Positions 46,842 through 54,635 of a stretch of DNA of 64,000 bases are shown one piece after another; positions within the stretch are counted from its first letter, which is position 1; each line of letters opens with the position of its first letter. Both the position numbers and the translations under genes were made by a program. Origin of the DNA: Halostella litorea (GTDB lineage Archaea; Halobacteriota; Halobacteria; Halobacteriales; Natronoarchaeaceae); NCBI RefSeq assembly GCF_004785955.1, contig NZ_SJER01000001.1, positions 434,001 through 498,000 of the forward strand. Reading direction: 5' to 3'. Under the pieces are notes generated by a model. That model made no database searches, was not told the origin of the DNA, and saw nothing but the letters and a program-made list of their open reading frames with translations.

Positions 46842-46996
46842 GCGGGTGCCCCCTGCCGTCCCCGCTGTCGCCCCGCTCCGGACCCATCGCCATGGGGGCT
46901 TTCCGGGTCCGCGTCGGCGACACCGAGTTCGCCGTCCCGGGTCCGTTCGTCACGAAAATGGACACATTTTTGCTGAACGATACTAGTCCTCGTACT

Positions 46997-47320
46997 ATGG
47001 CAGTCAATACCAGCCGGAACGAGAGCGACGGGGGCATCACGCTCCCCGACGTCGTGCCGTTCGCCCTGTCCAATCCGACCCGCTTGAGCTGGGAGCTGGG
47101 CACACGCTCCGTTCGGGGCGAGGACGCGACGGTCCTCGGCAGATGGGACCACCTGAACAGCCGGTGGCGACTGTCGCTTTTCGAGGTCACGAGCGAAACG
47201 GCTATCGTCCGCGCCCGGACGCCGGTCGGTCGGGAGCGGTTTTACGGTGCGATCCGGTCGGAGCTCCGGCCGGCCGTCCGGGCGCTCGAAACGTCCGACT
47301 CCTGGCAGCAGGTCGAATAG
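46997..47320 (+). CDS. Unknown 107-aa protein
   Basis: The ATG at 46,997 gives MAVNTSRNESDGG, followed by a compact alpha/beta region (ATVLGRWDHLNSRWRLSLFEV, then RARTPVGRERFYGAIRSELRPAV). The frame is open 35 codons further up, so the start is uncertain. I recognise no family. It is near the start of the variable region before the provirus. Confidence 0.5.
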   Translation: MAVNTSRNESDGGITLPDVVPFALSNPTRLSWELGTRSVRGEDATVLGRWDHLNSRWRLSLFEVTSETAIVRARTPVGRERFYGAIRSELRPAVRALETSDSWQQVE

Positions 47321-47452
47321 GGCGACCACGACGGGACGTACGCGTTCGTCGCGGACCGGCCGTGAGACGCGGGGTGACGGCGGCGAATGCGGGTGTCTGC
47401 CAGGCACGGTATGTGTTCGCCTGAGAGTAGAGAACGTGGCTCCCGACGAGCG

Positions 47453-47459
47453 TATATAC
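47453..47459 (+). promoter_or_regulatory. TATA box of the 50-aa protein gene
   Basis: TATATAC, centred 28 bases before the ATG at 47,484, the distance expected for a leaderless transcript. Confidence 0.5.
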
Positions 47460-47483
47460 TGACATCTGCTACTTCGGTTGCTA

Positions 47484-47636
47484 ATGAGCGAAGACGACGA
47501 CCGGAGTTCGGAACTCTCCCTCGACAGCCCGTTCCTGCTCTTTAACCTGTTTCAGTCCGACGTGATCGCGGCGGAGGTCGACTGGGAGAACGAGCGGTTC
47601 GTCTTCTATCCCGTCAATTCGATCCCCGTGAAGTAG
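47484..47636 (+). CDS. 50-aa small protein
   Basis: The frame reads MSEDDDRSSELSLDSPFLLF, then DVIAAEVDWENERFVFYPV and a short tail, 50 residues in all. It has an acidic start and an alternating hydrophobic strand pattern. A TATATAC box 28 bases before the ATG supports a leaderless gene. No family is recognised. Confidence 0.55.
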   Translation: MSEDDDRSSELSLDSPFLLFNLFQSDVIAAEVDWENERFVFYPVNSIPVK

Positions 47637-47825
47637 ATGCGGAGCGAGAAGCCCACCGAAGTTTCCTTTTGCCCAGTTTACAAGTAGGGGGAATCGGCAC
47701 ACCGGAACGAACGACAGTCCGACCCCCACCTACCATATCCCTCGGGCTGTCGTTCGTCCGAGCCCTGCGAACTGGGTTCTCGGCAGGCTCAGTTAGTTGA
47801 GACTGTCGAGAATGGAAAGTTGGAT

Positions 47826-47847
47826 AATTTCGAGTGGGACCGCCGTG
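47826..47847. repeat. attL (22-bp direct repeat)
   Basis: Perfect copy of positions 63,670-63,691, including GTGGGACCGCCGTG, and so the last 13 bases of the tRNA gene. Beyond base 47,847 the sequence no longer resembles the tRNA, so this is the displaced 3'-end copy left by integration. Confidence 0.9.
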
Positions 47848-47900
47848 CGCAGTACTTCGGACGTTGCGCAGACCGTGGTGAATGCTAGCTCTGAACATGG

Positions 47901-49013
47901 TTAGTACGTCTCCTCGATGTACGTTCGTCGGGACTGCATCCGCCGGATCTTGTCCGGCAGGTCGTAGTGCAGCCGGATGGTCTCCGGCGTGGCGTCGACC
48001 CGTTCGCCGACCGCCTCCGGCGGCCACCCCTGGTCACGCAGGTACGTGATGACCCCGGAGCGGATCGGGTGCGGCGACCGGCCCGACGGACACCGGGACT
48101 CAAAGCCGTGATCGGTCGCCTCGCACTCCTGGGGATCCCGGTCGTGCGGACAGTCGCCGAACCGGCACGGTTGGGTCATGATGTAGATCTCCCGCCGGAC
48201 GCTCGACGTGGACACGCGCGCCGTGTCCCCGTGTTCGGTCGTGAATAGCGGGCGTCGGCCGTCCTCACCGCTACGCCGGGTCCGGTTCACGTCGATGTAC
48301 TCCTGTACGCGGTCCGCGACCGTCTGAGTCACACCGACCGCACGCTCGCCTTCGATACCGTTCTTCAGCCGCGTTCCGACGCCGGCGTCGGGCCGGTGCT
48401 GGAAGAACACGAACGGCGGATCGGCTTCTTCCAGCACCTCCTCGTCGATGTCGTTCCGGTGGCGCAACCGTTCGAGGTCGGCCTCCTCGAAGTACAGGTC
48501 GCACAGGTCGAGCGACCGGAGGCCGCCCACCCGGCATCCTGTATGCCACAGCAGTTCGAACATCGCCTGTCGGCGAGTCGCGCGGGCGTACCGGTGCAGG
48601 TTCTCGCGGAGTTCCTTCGCACGGGTCGCCTTCAGCTTCTCCTGGCTGACCATCGCCCGGAACTCCTCCGAGGTCGGCACCTCGATCTTCTGCGGCAGGT
48701 CCTCGCTGACCGCCTCGATCCGGACGCAAAACCCGAGGAACAGCTTCAGCGTCCCGATCTGGTTGTTCAGGGTCGACACGGCCAGGTCCTCCCCGCGTCG
48801 GGTGGACTCGTACTCGAACACGTCCCGGCTCGACAGCTCGGAGAGGTCGTCTATCCCCTCCTCTTCGCACCAGTCCACGAACGGAGCCAGTCGGTACTCG
48901 TAGGTCTCTATCGTCGTCTCCGCTCGCGTCGACCGCTGGTGGTCGAGCCACATCTCGACCGCCTCCCGCGGCCCGATCGGCTCCAGGTCGTCGGTCACGC
49001 TTCCGACCCCCAT
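47901..49013 (-). CDS. Tyrosine-recombinase integrase (370 aa)
   Basis: 370 residues. The N-terminal core-binding domain (~15-110) begins REAVEMWLDHQRSTRAETTIETYEYRL. Catalytic residues are Arg161 (TGCRVGG), His315 and Arg318 (HPIRSG) and Tyr350 (IRLHYD). Before the HxxR box is a Cys/His cluster (CRFGDCPHDRDPQEC...C) seen in haloarchaeal integrases and likely to bind zinc. Its place 54 bases from attL marks it as the enzyme that integrated the element into tRNA-Pro. The start overlaps the dam gene by 19 bases. Confidence 0.92.
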   Translation of the reverse strand: MGVGSVTDDLEPIGPREAVEMWLDHQRSTRAETTIETYEYRLAPFVDWCEEEGIDDLSELSSRDVFEYESTRRGEDLAVSTLNNQIGTLKLFLGFCVRIEAVSEDLPQKIEVPTSEEFRAMVSQEKLKATRAKELRENLHRYARATRRQAMFELLWHTGCRVGGLRSLDLCDLYFEEADLERLRHRNDIDEEVLEEADPPFVFFQHRPDAGVGTRLKNGIEGERAVGVTQTVADRVQEYIDVNRTRRSGEDGRRPLFTTEHGDTARVSTSSVRREIYIMTQPCRFGDCPHDRDPQECEATDHGFESRCPSGRSPHPIRSGVITYLRDQGWPPEAVGERVDATPETIRLHYDLPDKIRRMQSRRTYIEETY

Positions 49014-49834
49014 TCACTCGCCGCCGTCTGCTGTGCTGGTACCCACGGCTCGACCGTCTCCGGGTCGAAGTTCATCAGGAGCCGCTCGTCGGCCTCCTTG
49101 CCGTTCCCCGCAGCGGAGTGGTGGGTCGTTTTCTCGACGGTGTGCCAGTCCTCGTACAGCCCAGGCGGGATCTCCGAGTAGCTGACGATCGCGTAGCCGT
49201 CGATGTCATCGAGTGTCTGCTCGAGGGAGGAGTGTTCCGCCGATTCTTGGTAGAAGTCTTCTTTCCCGAAGTACGGTGGGTCGAGGTAGTACACCGTTTC
49301 GGGGGAGTCGTACCGTTCGATGACGGTCTGGTAGTCCTCATTGACCACGGAGACGCCCCGGAAGCGTTCGGCCACGTCGTCGATACGGTCGGGGACGTTG
49401 CCCCAGTTTCGCGCGTTCCGGCTGCCCTTCTCGTCGTTCGGACTCTCACGCTTGAACCCGCTTTTCGAGGACACTTTCGCGGCGTACTGGCTGTACCGGA
49501 GGAACAGCCACCGCCCGGCGTGCTCGAGCTCGTCGTCGGGGCGCTCGCCGGCGAAGAACGCGTCGGCCCATCTATTGTGAAGCTGTTCGGAGAACGGCGT
49601 CATCCGGCACCACTCGGCCAGCTCCTCGGGGCGCTGGCGTGCGACGCGGAAGAACGTCACTACGTCGTCGTCCTTGTCGTTGAACACCTCGACCGTACTC
49701 CGGGGCTTGTTCAGCAGGACCGCGCCGGAGCCGCCGAAGGGTTCGACGTACGCGGTGTGCGGCGGCAGGTGGTCGATGACCCAGCTGGCGAGCCGGGTCT
49801 TGCCGCCGATGTAGGGGAATGCGCTCAGGGTCAC
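48995..49834 (-). CDS. dam: DNA adenine methyltransferase (Dam type)
   Basis: 279 residues. FPYIGGKTRLASW at the N-terminus, PFGGSGA (SAM-binding, 32-38) and DPPY (185-188) are the class D12/Dam signatures. It would methylate N6 of adenine, target probably GATC but not certain. Methylation may mark viral DNA or shield it from host restriction. The ATG at 49,834 overlaps the PCNA stop by 4 bases. Confidence 0.92.
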   Translation of the reverse strand: MTLSAFPYIGGKTRLASWVIDHLPPHTAYVEPFGGSGAVLLNKPRSTVEVFNDKDDDVVTFFRVARQRPEELAEWCRMTPFSEQLHNRWADAFFAGERPDDELEHAGRWLFLRYSQYAAKVSSKSGFKRESPNDEKGSRNARNWGNVPDRIDDVAERFRGVSVVNEDYQTVIERYDSPETVYYLDPPYFGKEDFYQESAEHSSLEQTLDDIDGYAIVSYSEIPPGLYEDWHTVEKTTHHSAAGNGKEADERLLMNFDPETVEPWVPAQQTAASEWGSEA

Positions 49835-50736
49835 GCGGATCCCTCCTGGTTATCCTTCTTGATTCGGGGCGCGAGCATGTACGTCGCCTCGAAACCCCAT
49901 TCGTCGTGTTCGATCTCGAACTTCGCGGGGAACTCGTCGCCCCACTTGACGAGGAGCCGGTCGGCCTTCCCGCGCTTGATGCCGGCCGCGATGTCCGTCA
50001 GGTAGTCGAGACTGAACAACGTCGAGAACGGCTCCACGTCGTCACTCTCGGCCCACGCGCAGTTGGCGAACAGCACCGCATCCTCGGGGTCGGTCCGCCC
50101 GTCCTCGTCGTCGGACGGCGTCGTGTTGCCGTCCGCCTGACTCCCCAGCACGAACGTCGAGTCGTCGCGGGTGACGAACGCGTGGTCGTGATTGCTGTCG
50201 ACGGCCTTGATACCCTGGTTGAACGCTTTCACGCTCGGGTCCGCGCGACAGGGGAGCGTGAGCTCCTCCGGGATGTGGGGATCCTCCCGGAGCATGTCGG
50301 TGTCGACGCCGAACCACTCCGTGACGCGGGTGATCTCCTGGTCCGGTCGGGTCACCCGGACGCGCATCCGTGCGGGGTCGTCGAACACATCGATTGCGAC
50401 GGGGTCACCGTCGCCGCCGCGCTTCCGCGCCCACGTCACGGCGTTCTCGAAGGCAGGCAGCGAGAGGCCGAACGTCGTGGGTTCGTGGACGTCGAACCGT
50501 TCGAAGCCCTGGGCGTGGGCGGTCAGGTCGACGAGCGCGACGTTGGCCGGGTCGATGGCCTTCGTGTGGATGCCGTCCTCGTCGAACCGAACGCGGAACT
50601 CGTCGGCGACGGGGTCGAGCAGCTCGGCCAGCGATCGGATGGGATCGCCGTTGGTGAGGATGCTGACGGCGGGCTCCTCGTCGGCGTCGGCCGTGAGGTC
50701 GTCGGTCCGGTCGTCGGATTCGACGGCGCGGCTCAT
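49831..50736 (-). CDS. pcn: Virus-encoded PCNA sliding clamp
   Basis: 301 residues against ~247 in the host type. The extra length is a disordered N-terminus of ~25 residues and an acidic insertion (DGNTTPSDDEDGRTDPED). The clamp core is plain: DGIHTKAIDPANVALVDLTAHAQGFERFDV in the first domain, then LLVKWGDEFPAKFEIEHDEWGFEATYMLAPRI at the C-terminus. It would form a ring that holds polymerase and other factors on DNA. The ATG at 50,736 overlaps the upstream gene by 4 bases. Confidence 0.92.
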   Translation of the reverse strand: MSRAVESDDRTDDLTADADEEPAVSILTNGDPIRSLAELLDPVADEFRVRFDEDGIHTKAIDPANVALVDLTAHAQGFERFDVHEPTTFGLSLPAFENAVTWARKRGGDGDPVAIDVFDDPARMRVRVTRPDQEITRVTEWFGVDTDMLREDPHIPEELTLPCRADPSVKAFNQGIKAVDSNHDHAFVTRDDSTFVLGSQADGNTTPSDDEDGRTDPEDAVLFANCAWAESDDVEPFSTLFSLDYLTDIAAGIKRGKADRLLVKWGDEFPAKFEIEHDEWGFEATYMLAPRIKKDNQEGSA

Positions 50737-50981
50737 GCGTCCACCTCCGCGCCCGGCAGGGGCGGCGTAGTGGCGGGGACGGCCCCGACCGCCTCGGCAT
50801 CGAAGGACTCGACTTCGGCGACGGGCGCGCCGCTGTGGTGCTTTTCGTTGTGGAGCTTCCGGTCGACGTTTGCCCGGATGGGTAGCGTACTCGGGCGGTT
50901 CAGCCCGTTCTCCGAGCCGCAGGAAGGGCATACCGCGCGGTGGAAGGTCTTCGTCTCGCGGGACGCGTCGGCGTCGCTCAT
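50733..50981 (-). CDS. Small zinc-knuckle protein
   Basis: 82 residues. One CPSCGS knuckle (~18-23) in a basic stretch, then HNEKHHSG and a Pro/Ala-rich acidic tail. Only two Cys are visible, so the zinc site would need the His cluster or dimerisation. The ATG overlaps the upstream stop by 4 bases and the stop overlaps pcn by 4, so it is co-translated with the replication genes. Confidence 0.6.
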   Translation of the reverse strand: MSDADASRETKTFHRAVCPSCGSENGLNRPSTLPIRANVDRKLHNEKHHSGAPVAEVESFDAEAVGAVPATTPPLPGAEVDA

Positions 50982-51940
50982 GCTTCCACCTCTTCGGGGA
51001 TGCGGTCGGCTCGATGCTCCACCTGGAAGGGAAGAAGGTACCACTCGTCGGGCGTGACGCGGCGGCGGCCGTCGTTGACCCTCTCGGTCTCCAAGAATCG
51101 AACATCACACCAGCGCCATGCCGGGAGCAACCGGGTGGTTCCGTCGAACTCTATGATTCGGAGCGTGCCCGAATCGCGTTCGTTCGCGTGAACCACACTG
51201 GTTTTCTCGAAGCTTTCCTCCGGAGACTTCGACGTGACGACAGCCGGATTCTGGTAGTTCCGGAGATCGAGCGGATCGGCGTTTTCTGAGTACGCGTTCC
51301 CGGATTGACCGCCATCGGTGAGAAGCCGGGGGTCGTGCTCGTCGCTCTCGTACTGCTCGGCGAGCGCGTCCGCGCAGGATTGGCAGACGTAGCCGTCGGG
51401 GGTGACGACTTCCTTCTCGCCGTCGCAGCCGGGCGTCTCGCACGCATAGAGGTCGCGGCCGCCGTCGGTGGCGACGCGCTTCGAGGAGACGGGCGTGACG
51501 CCGGTAGCGGAGCAGTTCAGGCCGTGGGTGTCGGCCTTGCTGTGGGCGTCGCCGCGGTCGGAGCACTCGTCGATCTCGCCGCAGGTGGTGCAGCGGACGA
51601 GGAACGCCTCGGGGTCGTGGGGGTCGTGGACGTACTCGAAGGCGAGGTCGTCGACGCCGTCGGCGGGAGACTCGACGACGCGGCCGCCGTCGGTGACGAC
51701 TTCGCGGGCGAGATCGGGCGCGCAGTTGCCGCAGGCTTCGAGGCCCTGCTCTCGCGCCCACGATAGGGTGACGGAGCGGGTGGGGCCACTGGCCTTGCTG
51801 GCACAGCCGAGCCCGCGGTGGAACGCGTCGCGGTCGGACTCGGGGTTGATGAGCACCGTCCGCGCGGCGTCGGATTTATTTGCAGACGACTCTTCTCGGG
51901 TCGTGCGGGCCTTCGAGCCCGCGGATTGAATCGGCGACAT
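50978..51940 (-). CDS. Multi-zinc-finger protein, first gene of the left operon
   Basis: 320 residues. Cysteine pairs at 70/73, 117/120 (with 126) and 167/172 and 186/189 suggest three zinc ribbons spread over residues 65-190. The C-terminal third is a beta-rich domain (IIEFDGTTRLLPAWRWCDVRFLETE). I recognise no family. As leader of the zinc-finger, PCNA, Dam and integrase operon it may be a replication or regulatory protein, but no initiator motif is visible. Confidence 0.6.
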   Translation of the reverse strand: MSPIQSAGSKARTTREESSANKSDAARTVLINPESDRDAFHRGLGCASKASGPTRSVTLSWAREQGLEACGNCAPDLAREVVTDGGRVVESPADGVDDLAFEYVHDPHDPEAFLVRCTTCGEIDECSDRGDAHSKADTHGLNCSATGVTPVSSKRVATDGGRDLYACETPGCDGEKEVVTPDGYVCQSCADALAEQYESDEHDPRLLTDGGQSGNAYSENADPLDLRNYQNPAVVTSKSPEESFEKTSVVHANERDSGTLRIIEFDGTTRLLPAWRWCDVRFLETERVNDGRRRVTPDEWYLLPFQVEHRADRIPEEVEA

Positions 51941-51967
51941 CGGTTTCTACCTTGGAACCGCGCCACA

Positions 51968-51995
51968 GCCGGGCGATGTGGCAGCATCGCCCGGC
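51968..51995. promoter_or_regulatory. Perfect 11-bp hairpin upstream of the left operon
   Basis: Arms GCCGGGCGATG and CATCGCCCGGC separated by 6 bases (TGGCAG). It lies 28-55 bases upstream of the ATG at 51,940, so it would fall in the leader of the leftward transcript or mark its control region. Confidence 0.6.
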
Positions 51996-52061
51996 ACGAC
52001 GAAACCGGCGAGCGACATCTGGACCGAATCGGCGGTTCCATTCCCACAATTAGAACGGTAT

Positions 52062-52084
52062 TGCATAAATGCATCGACTAGTCG
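52062..52084. promoter_or_regulatory. Tandem palindromes between divergent viral operons
   Basis: TGCAT-AA-ATGCA (52,062-52,073) and CGACTAGTCG (52,075-52,084) lie back to back in the 214-base gap between the leftward and rightward operons. A TATA-like GGTATATTGC (~52,109) serves the rightward side. These are candidate operators for the winged-helix proteins encoded just downstream. Confidence 0.55.
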
Positions 52085-52154
52085 AATTAGGGTAGGATTA
52101 GAACCAGCGGTATATTGCGAGGTATTAGGTCCACATATCTTGTTACGCATAACA

Positions 52155-52466
52155 ATGAGACAGTCCGGGACATGGATGACAATCTGGGATGACCGGATCT
52201 TAGAGATAATCAGGAACGAAGATGCCGGGAGGGTGGGCGATCTCGCCGAGCGGGACGGTATCAGAATATCTCAATCGTCCGTCTCGCGGCGTTGTGGGAA
52301 GCTTGCTGACCACGGACTGCTCAAACCACTCGGGAACGGTGTCTACACTATCACGGACCGCGGTAAAGCGTATCTCGACGAAGAATATGATGCTGAGAAC
52401 GAGGTGTACCTCAATGGCGGTAGCTCTCTAGATGCCCCCTCCACATCTGAGAGTACTGAGCCGTGA
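52155..52466 (+). CDS. Winged-helix regulator 1 (lysogeny-type)
   Basis: 103 residues. The fold is a winged helix: WMTIWDDRILEIIRN, VGDLAERDGIRISQSSVSRRCGKLADHGLL (recognition helix) and GVYTITDRGKAYLDEE as wing. Such proteins act as repressors in haloarchaeal viruses (phiH-like). The ATG at 52,155 follows a TATA-like element by ~45 bases. Its GTGA junction with the next gene shows coupling. Confidence 0.75.
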   Translation: MRQSGTWMTIWDDRILEIIRNEDAGRVGDLAERDGIRISQSSVSRRCGKLADHGLLKPLGNGVYTITDRGKAYLDEEYDAENEVYLNGGSSLDAPSTSESTEP

Positions 52467-52750
52467 CAGAGCGTAAACCTGCCCAGTGGATGTGTACGCT
52501 TGACGAGCGGATTCTCGAACACTTAGACGAGGATGCGCTCTCTACTCCCCAGCACATGGAGGAGATAATGAAGTTCAATGCTTCCCGTCGTCGGATTCGG
52601 GAACGTTGTCGGCTTCTCACGCGAGCTGGTCTAATCGCTCCCATCTACGCTGGGGATCATCTCTATGAAATCACCACGGACGGCCAACTATATCTCAAAG
52701 GGGAACTCGACGCCGGCGATCTCCCACGTCCGGCGTTCTGGGCTGTGTAG
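52463..52750 (+). CDS. Winged-helix regulator 2
   Basis: 95 residues, GTG start overlapping the previous stop by 4 bases. It reads MCTLDERILEHLDEDALSTP, then FNASRRRIRERCRLLTRAGLIAPI and a beta wing LYEITTDGQLYLKGELD. It is similar in design to the first regulator and to phiH1-type repressors. Together they could form a heteromeric switch. The downstream hairpin at 52,808-52,846 may end the transcript. Confidence 0.75.
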   Translation: MTERKPAQWMCTLDERILEHLDEDALSTPQHMEEIMKFNASRRRIRERCRLLTRAGLIAPIYAGDHLYEITTDGQLYLKGELDAGDLPRPAFWAV

Positions 52751-52807
52751 TCGGGTAAGCTTTTGACCCCCCAGGATGGACAGCGGGGCCGGAGGGTGGC
52801 ACCTCCC

Positions 52808-52846
52808 GAGTCGAGCCCACTTCTGGACCGAGTCGGCACTCGACTC
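52808..52846 (+). terminator. Possible terminator hairpin after the repressor genes
   Basis: 8-bp arms GAGTCGAG and CTCGACTC with a 23-base loop, followed by a T-rich stretch (TTCTGGTTTTC). Its position after the second regulator fits transcription stopping, though archaeal terminators often need only the T-run. Confidence 0.4.
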
Positions 52847-52994
52847 TTCTGGTTTTCTACATCAACTGTGAACTGGTCACTTGGTAATCTTAGGAACCGA
52901 GGGGTACGTCTCACCCCTGAATGGTAGAGGTACTATCACTAATCTAGTTGGACCACAAACAGCTTAAGACGGTTGGGGTGGAATACTGCATGCC

Positions 52995-53327
52995 ATGCCT
53001 TCACAATCTTGTTATCCAGAAAAAGCGCCGGCTATAGATAAACTTCTGGACACGTTGAGTAATCACCTCCGGCGTCAGGTGATCGATTACTTCGAGAACC
53101 ACACGCAATCCAGGACGGCATCGCTGGATGAGTTGGTCGTCTACGTGGAACGCCAAGTCCCTTCGGAGGGCCATGAACAACTGAAGTTGAATCTAATCCA
53201 CGTCCATCTACCCGAGCTTGCTGAAAGAGGTTGGATCGATTACGACCGGCAAGACTACCAGATCCACTATAACGGCCATGAGAACGCTGATCGTTGGCTA
53301 CGAGAGGTGCGTTCCGTGTTCCTGTAG
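52995..53327 (+). CDS. DUF7344-type winged-helix protein
   Basis: 110 residues. The core (~15-105) is helical with LLDTLSNHLRRQVIDYFENHT, then SLDELVVYVERQV and IHVHLPELAERGWIDYDRQDYQIHY. This is the haloarchaeal DUF7344 winged-helix design, thought to bind DNA. It is probably a further viral regulator. It is more AT-rich than the host average. Confidence 0.75.
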   Translation: MPSQSCYPEKAPAIDKLLDTLSNHLRRQVIDYFENHTQSRTASLDELVVYVERQVPSEGHEQLKLNLIHVHLPELAERGWIDYDRQDYQIHYNGHENADRWLREVRSVFL

Positions 53328-53458
53328 CTCAGCCGTCCCCATTCTCTGAATGATGTTCTCTCCGGGCACGGATGCCGTGGTAGACTGCAGTGATGGACTG
53401 AACCAGAAGTGCACCGAATTCCTGCTTTCGGTAAATCTCCGGTTGGTTCCTTGATCTG

Positions 53459-53740
53459 CTATCCGTCCTCATCTTGTGAGGAAACCTGTATCTCTACCGC
53501 CCCATCACCCCACAGTGTGACAGTCACGCTATCAGTATCAAACTGAACAGTGGTGTTGGCACTTGCATCCTCCCGAAAGAGGTTATTGAGCGCGTCCGGA
53601 TTGATATCATCGTAGAGTTGAAATTCTGAGTTCGTTAGATCTTTTCCAGTCTGGTCTTCAATAGCCCCCAGTACAGCGGTACTCAACTCTCGGTTCTGGT
53701 CTGGTTCGTACCGCTCGCGCGTTTCATCGCTGTTCGACAT
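53459..53740 (-). CDS. HalOD1-type domain protein
   Basis: 93 residues. Residues ~18-85 follow the HalOD1 pattern: ELSTAVLGAIEDQTGKDL, DDINPDALNNLF and a beta hairpin TVQFDTDSVTVTLWGDGAVEIQ. The domain is common as a stand-alone output module in haloarchaea with unsettled function. The ATG at 53,740 is preferred to one 27 bases up. Confidence 0.72.
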   Translation of the reverse strand: MSNSDETRERYEPDQNRELSTAVLGAIEDQTGKDLTNSEFQLYDDINPDALNNLFREDASANTTVQFDTDSVTVTLWGDGAVEIQVSSQDEDG

Positions 53741-53843
53741 TACAGGGTAGAATTCCAATGTGGGCACTAATACCCCTTCCGTGTATCAGTACGCGGGTGT
53801 ATACTAAACTCCAGAAGATTCCTTGTTCCTTGAATTCCGCAGA

Positions 53844-54449
53844 CTACAGGCCTATCTCGCCCATACTCTCGATAATATTCTCCTCCGTTGGAGCGGCCAG
53901 ATACGGCTCTATCGCATCATACGACGACCACCCACCGAGCGCCATCACGATCCGGGGACTCACGTTCTCCTCGACGAGCAGGTGGTTCGCCCAGCACCGC
54001 CGTAGGTCGTGCGTCGACAGCCGCCGGTAATCGTCGTCGCCGGTCGCCGCCGCTGCATCACCCGCCGCCTCTTCCACCCAGTACTGCACGGTCCGCTTCG
54101 AGCGGTCGATCAGCGGCTCGCCGTCGGCGAGCCCACGCTCCTGGACGTAGCGATTGATGACCGCCTCGAACTCGACCGGGAGCCACGTCTCGCGGTGCTT
54201 GCCGCCGTCGTACTCGCCGGTCGTGTCCTTCCCGCCGACGACCTCCAGCTCGTAATGCCGCCCGTCGCTCATCCGGTCGATGTGCTCGGGCCGCACGTCG
54301 AGCACCTCCGCGACCCGGAGCCCACAGTCGCCCATCAACCGCACCGCGATCTCGTGCTCGAAGGTGTCGGCCGCCCGCGGCAGCTCCCGGTACTCCTCCC
54401 GACTCATCCACACGTTCCAGCTCCCGTCTCTGTTGCGTTCAGTACGCAT
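53844..54449 (-). CDS. Compact SNJ2-like tyrosine recombinase
   Basis: 201 residues, consisting of the catalytic domain only. Catalytic set: Arg45 (CGLRVAE), Lys74 (GGK), His147 and Arg150 (STHDLRR), Trp174 in the position of the second His, and Tyr183 (IEPYL). The absence of the core-binding domain is what marks the integrase group described in pleolipovirus SNJ2, which needs small accessory proteins. No att-like repeat is next to it. It may be a second recombinase, or the relic of an earlier integration. Confidence 0.8.
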   Translation of the reverse strand: MRTERNRDGSWNVWMSREEYRELPRAADTFEHEIAVRLMGDCGLRVAEVLDVRPEHIDRMSDGRHYELEVVGGKDTTGEYDGGKHRETWLPVEFEAVINRYVQERGLADGEPLIDRSKRTVQYWVEEAAGDAAAATGDDDYRRLSTHDLRRCWANHLLVEENVSPRIVMALGGWSSYDAIEPYLAAPTEENIIESMGEIGL

Positions 54450-54635
54450 GGCGCTTCGCACTTTTCTTGAGTTACGTGCACTTCGTTCCACCGGACCAGT
54501 CGACCGGTTCACTCAGAACGGCGGAATCGCGGCGGTTCGTGGGCTGTGGGCCGCCGCAGTTGCACGTTTCTACACAAACACGCAATCGATAGGTACAGAA
54601 AAAAGCACTTACGAATACATCGTTACGGTATCACC

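Noticed and set aside
47826-47900. Second tRNA gene at the left provirus edge
   Set aside because: Only the last 13 bases of the tRNA are duplicated; the rest of the cloverleaf is absent, so it is an attachment-site copy.
53740-54460. Attachment sites around the compact recombinase, which would mean a nested element
   Set aside because: No direct or inverted repeat that could mark the ends of a separate element was found by eye, so I treat it as part of the single provirus.
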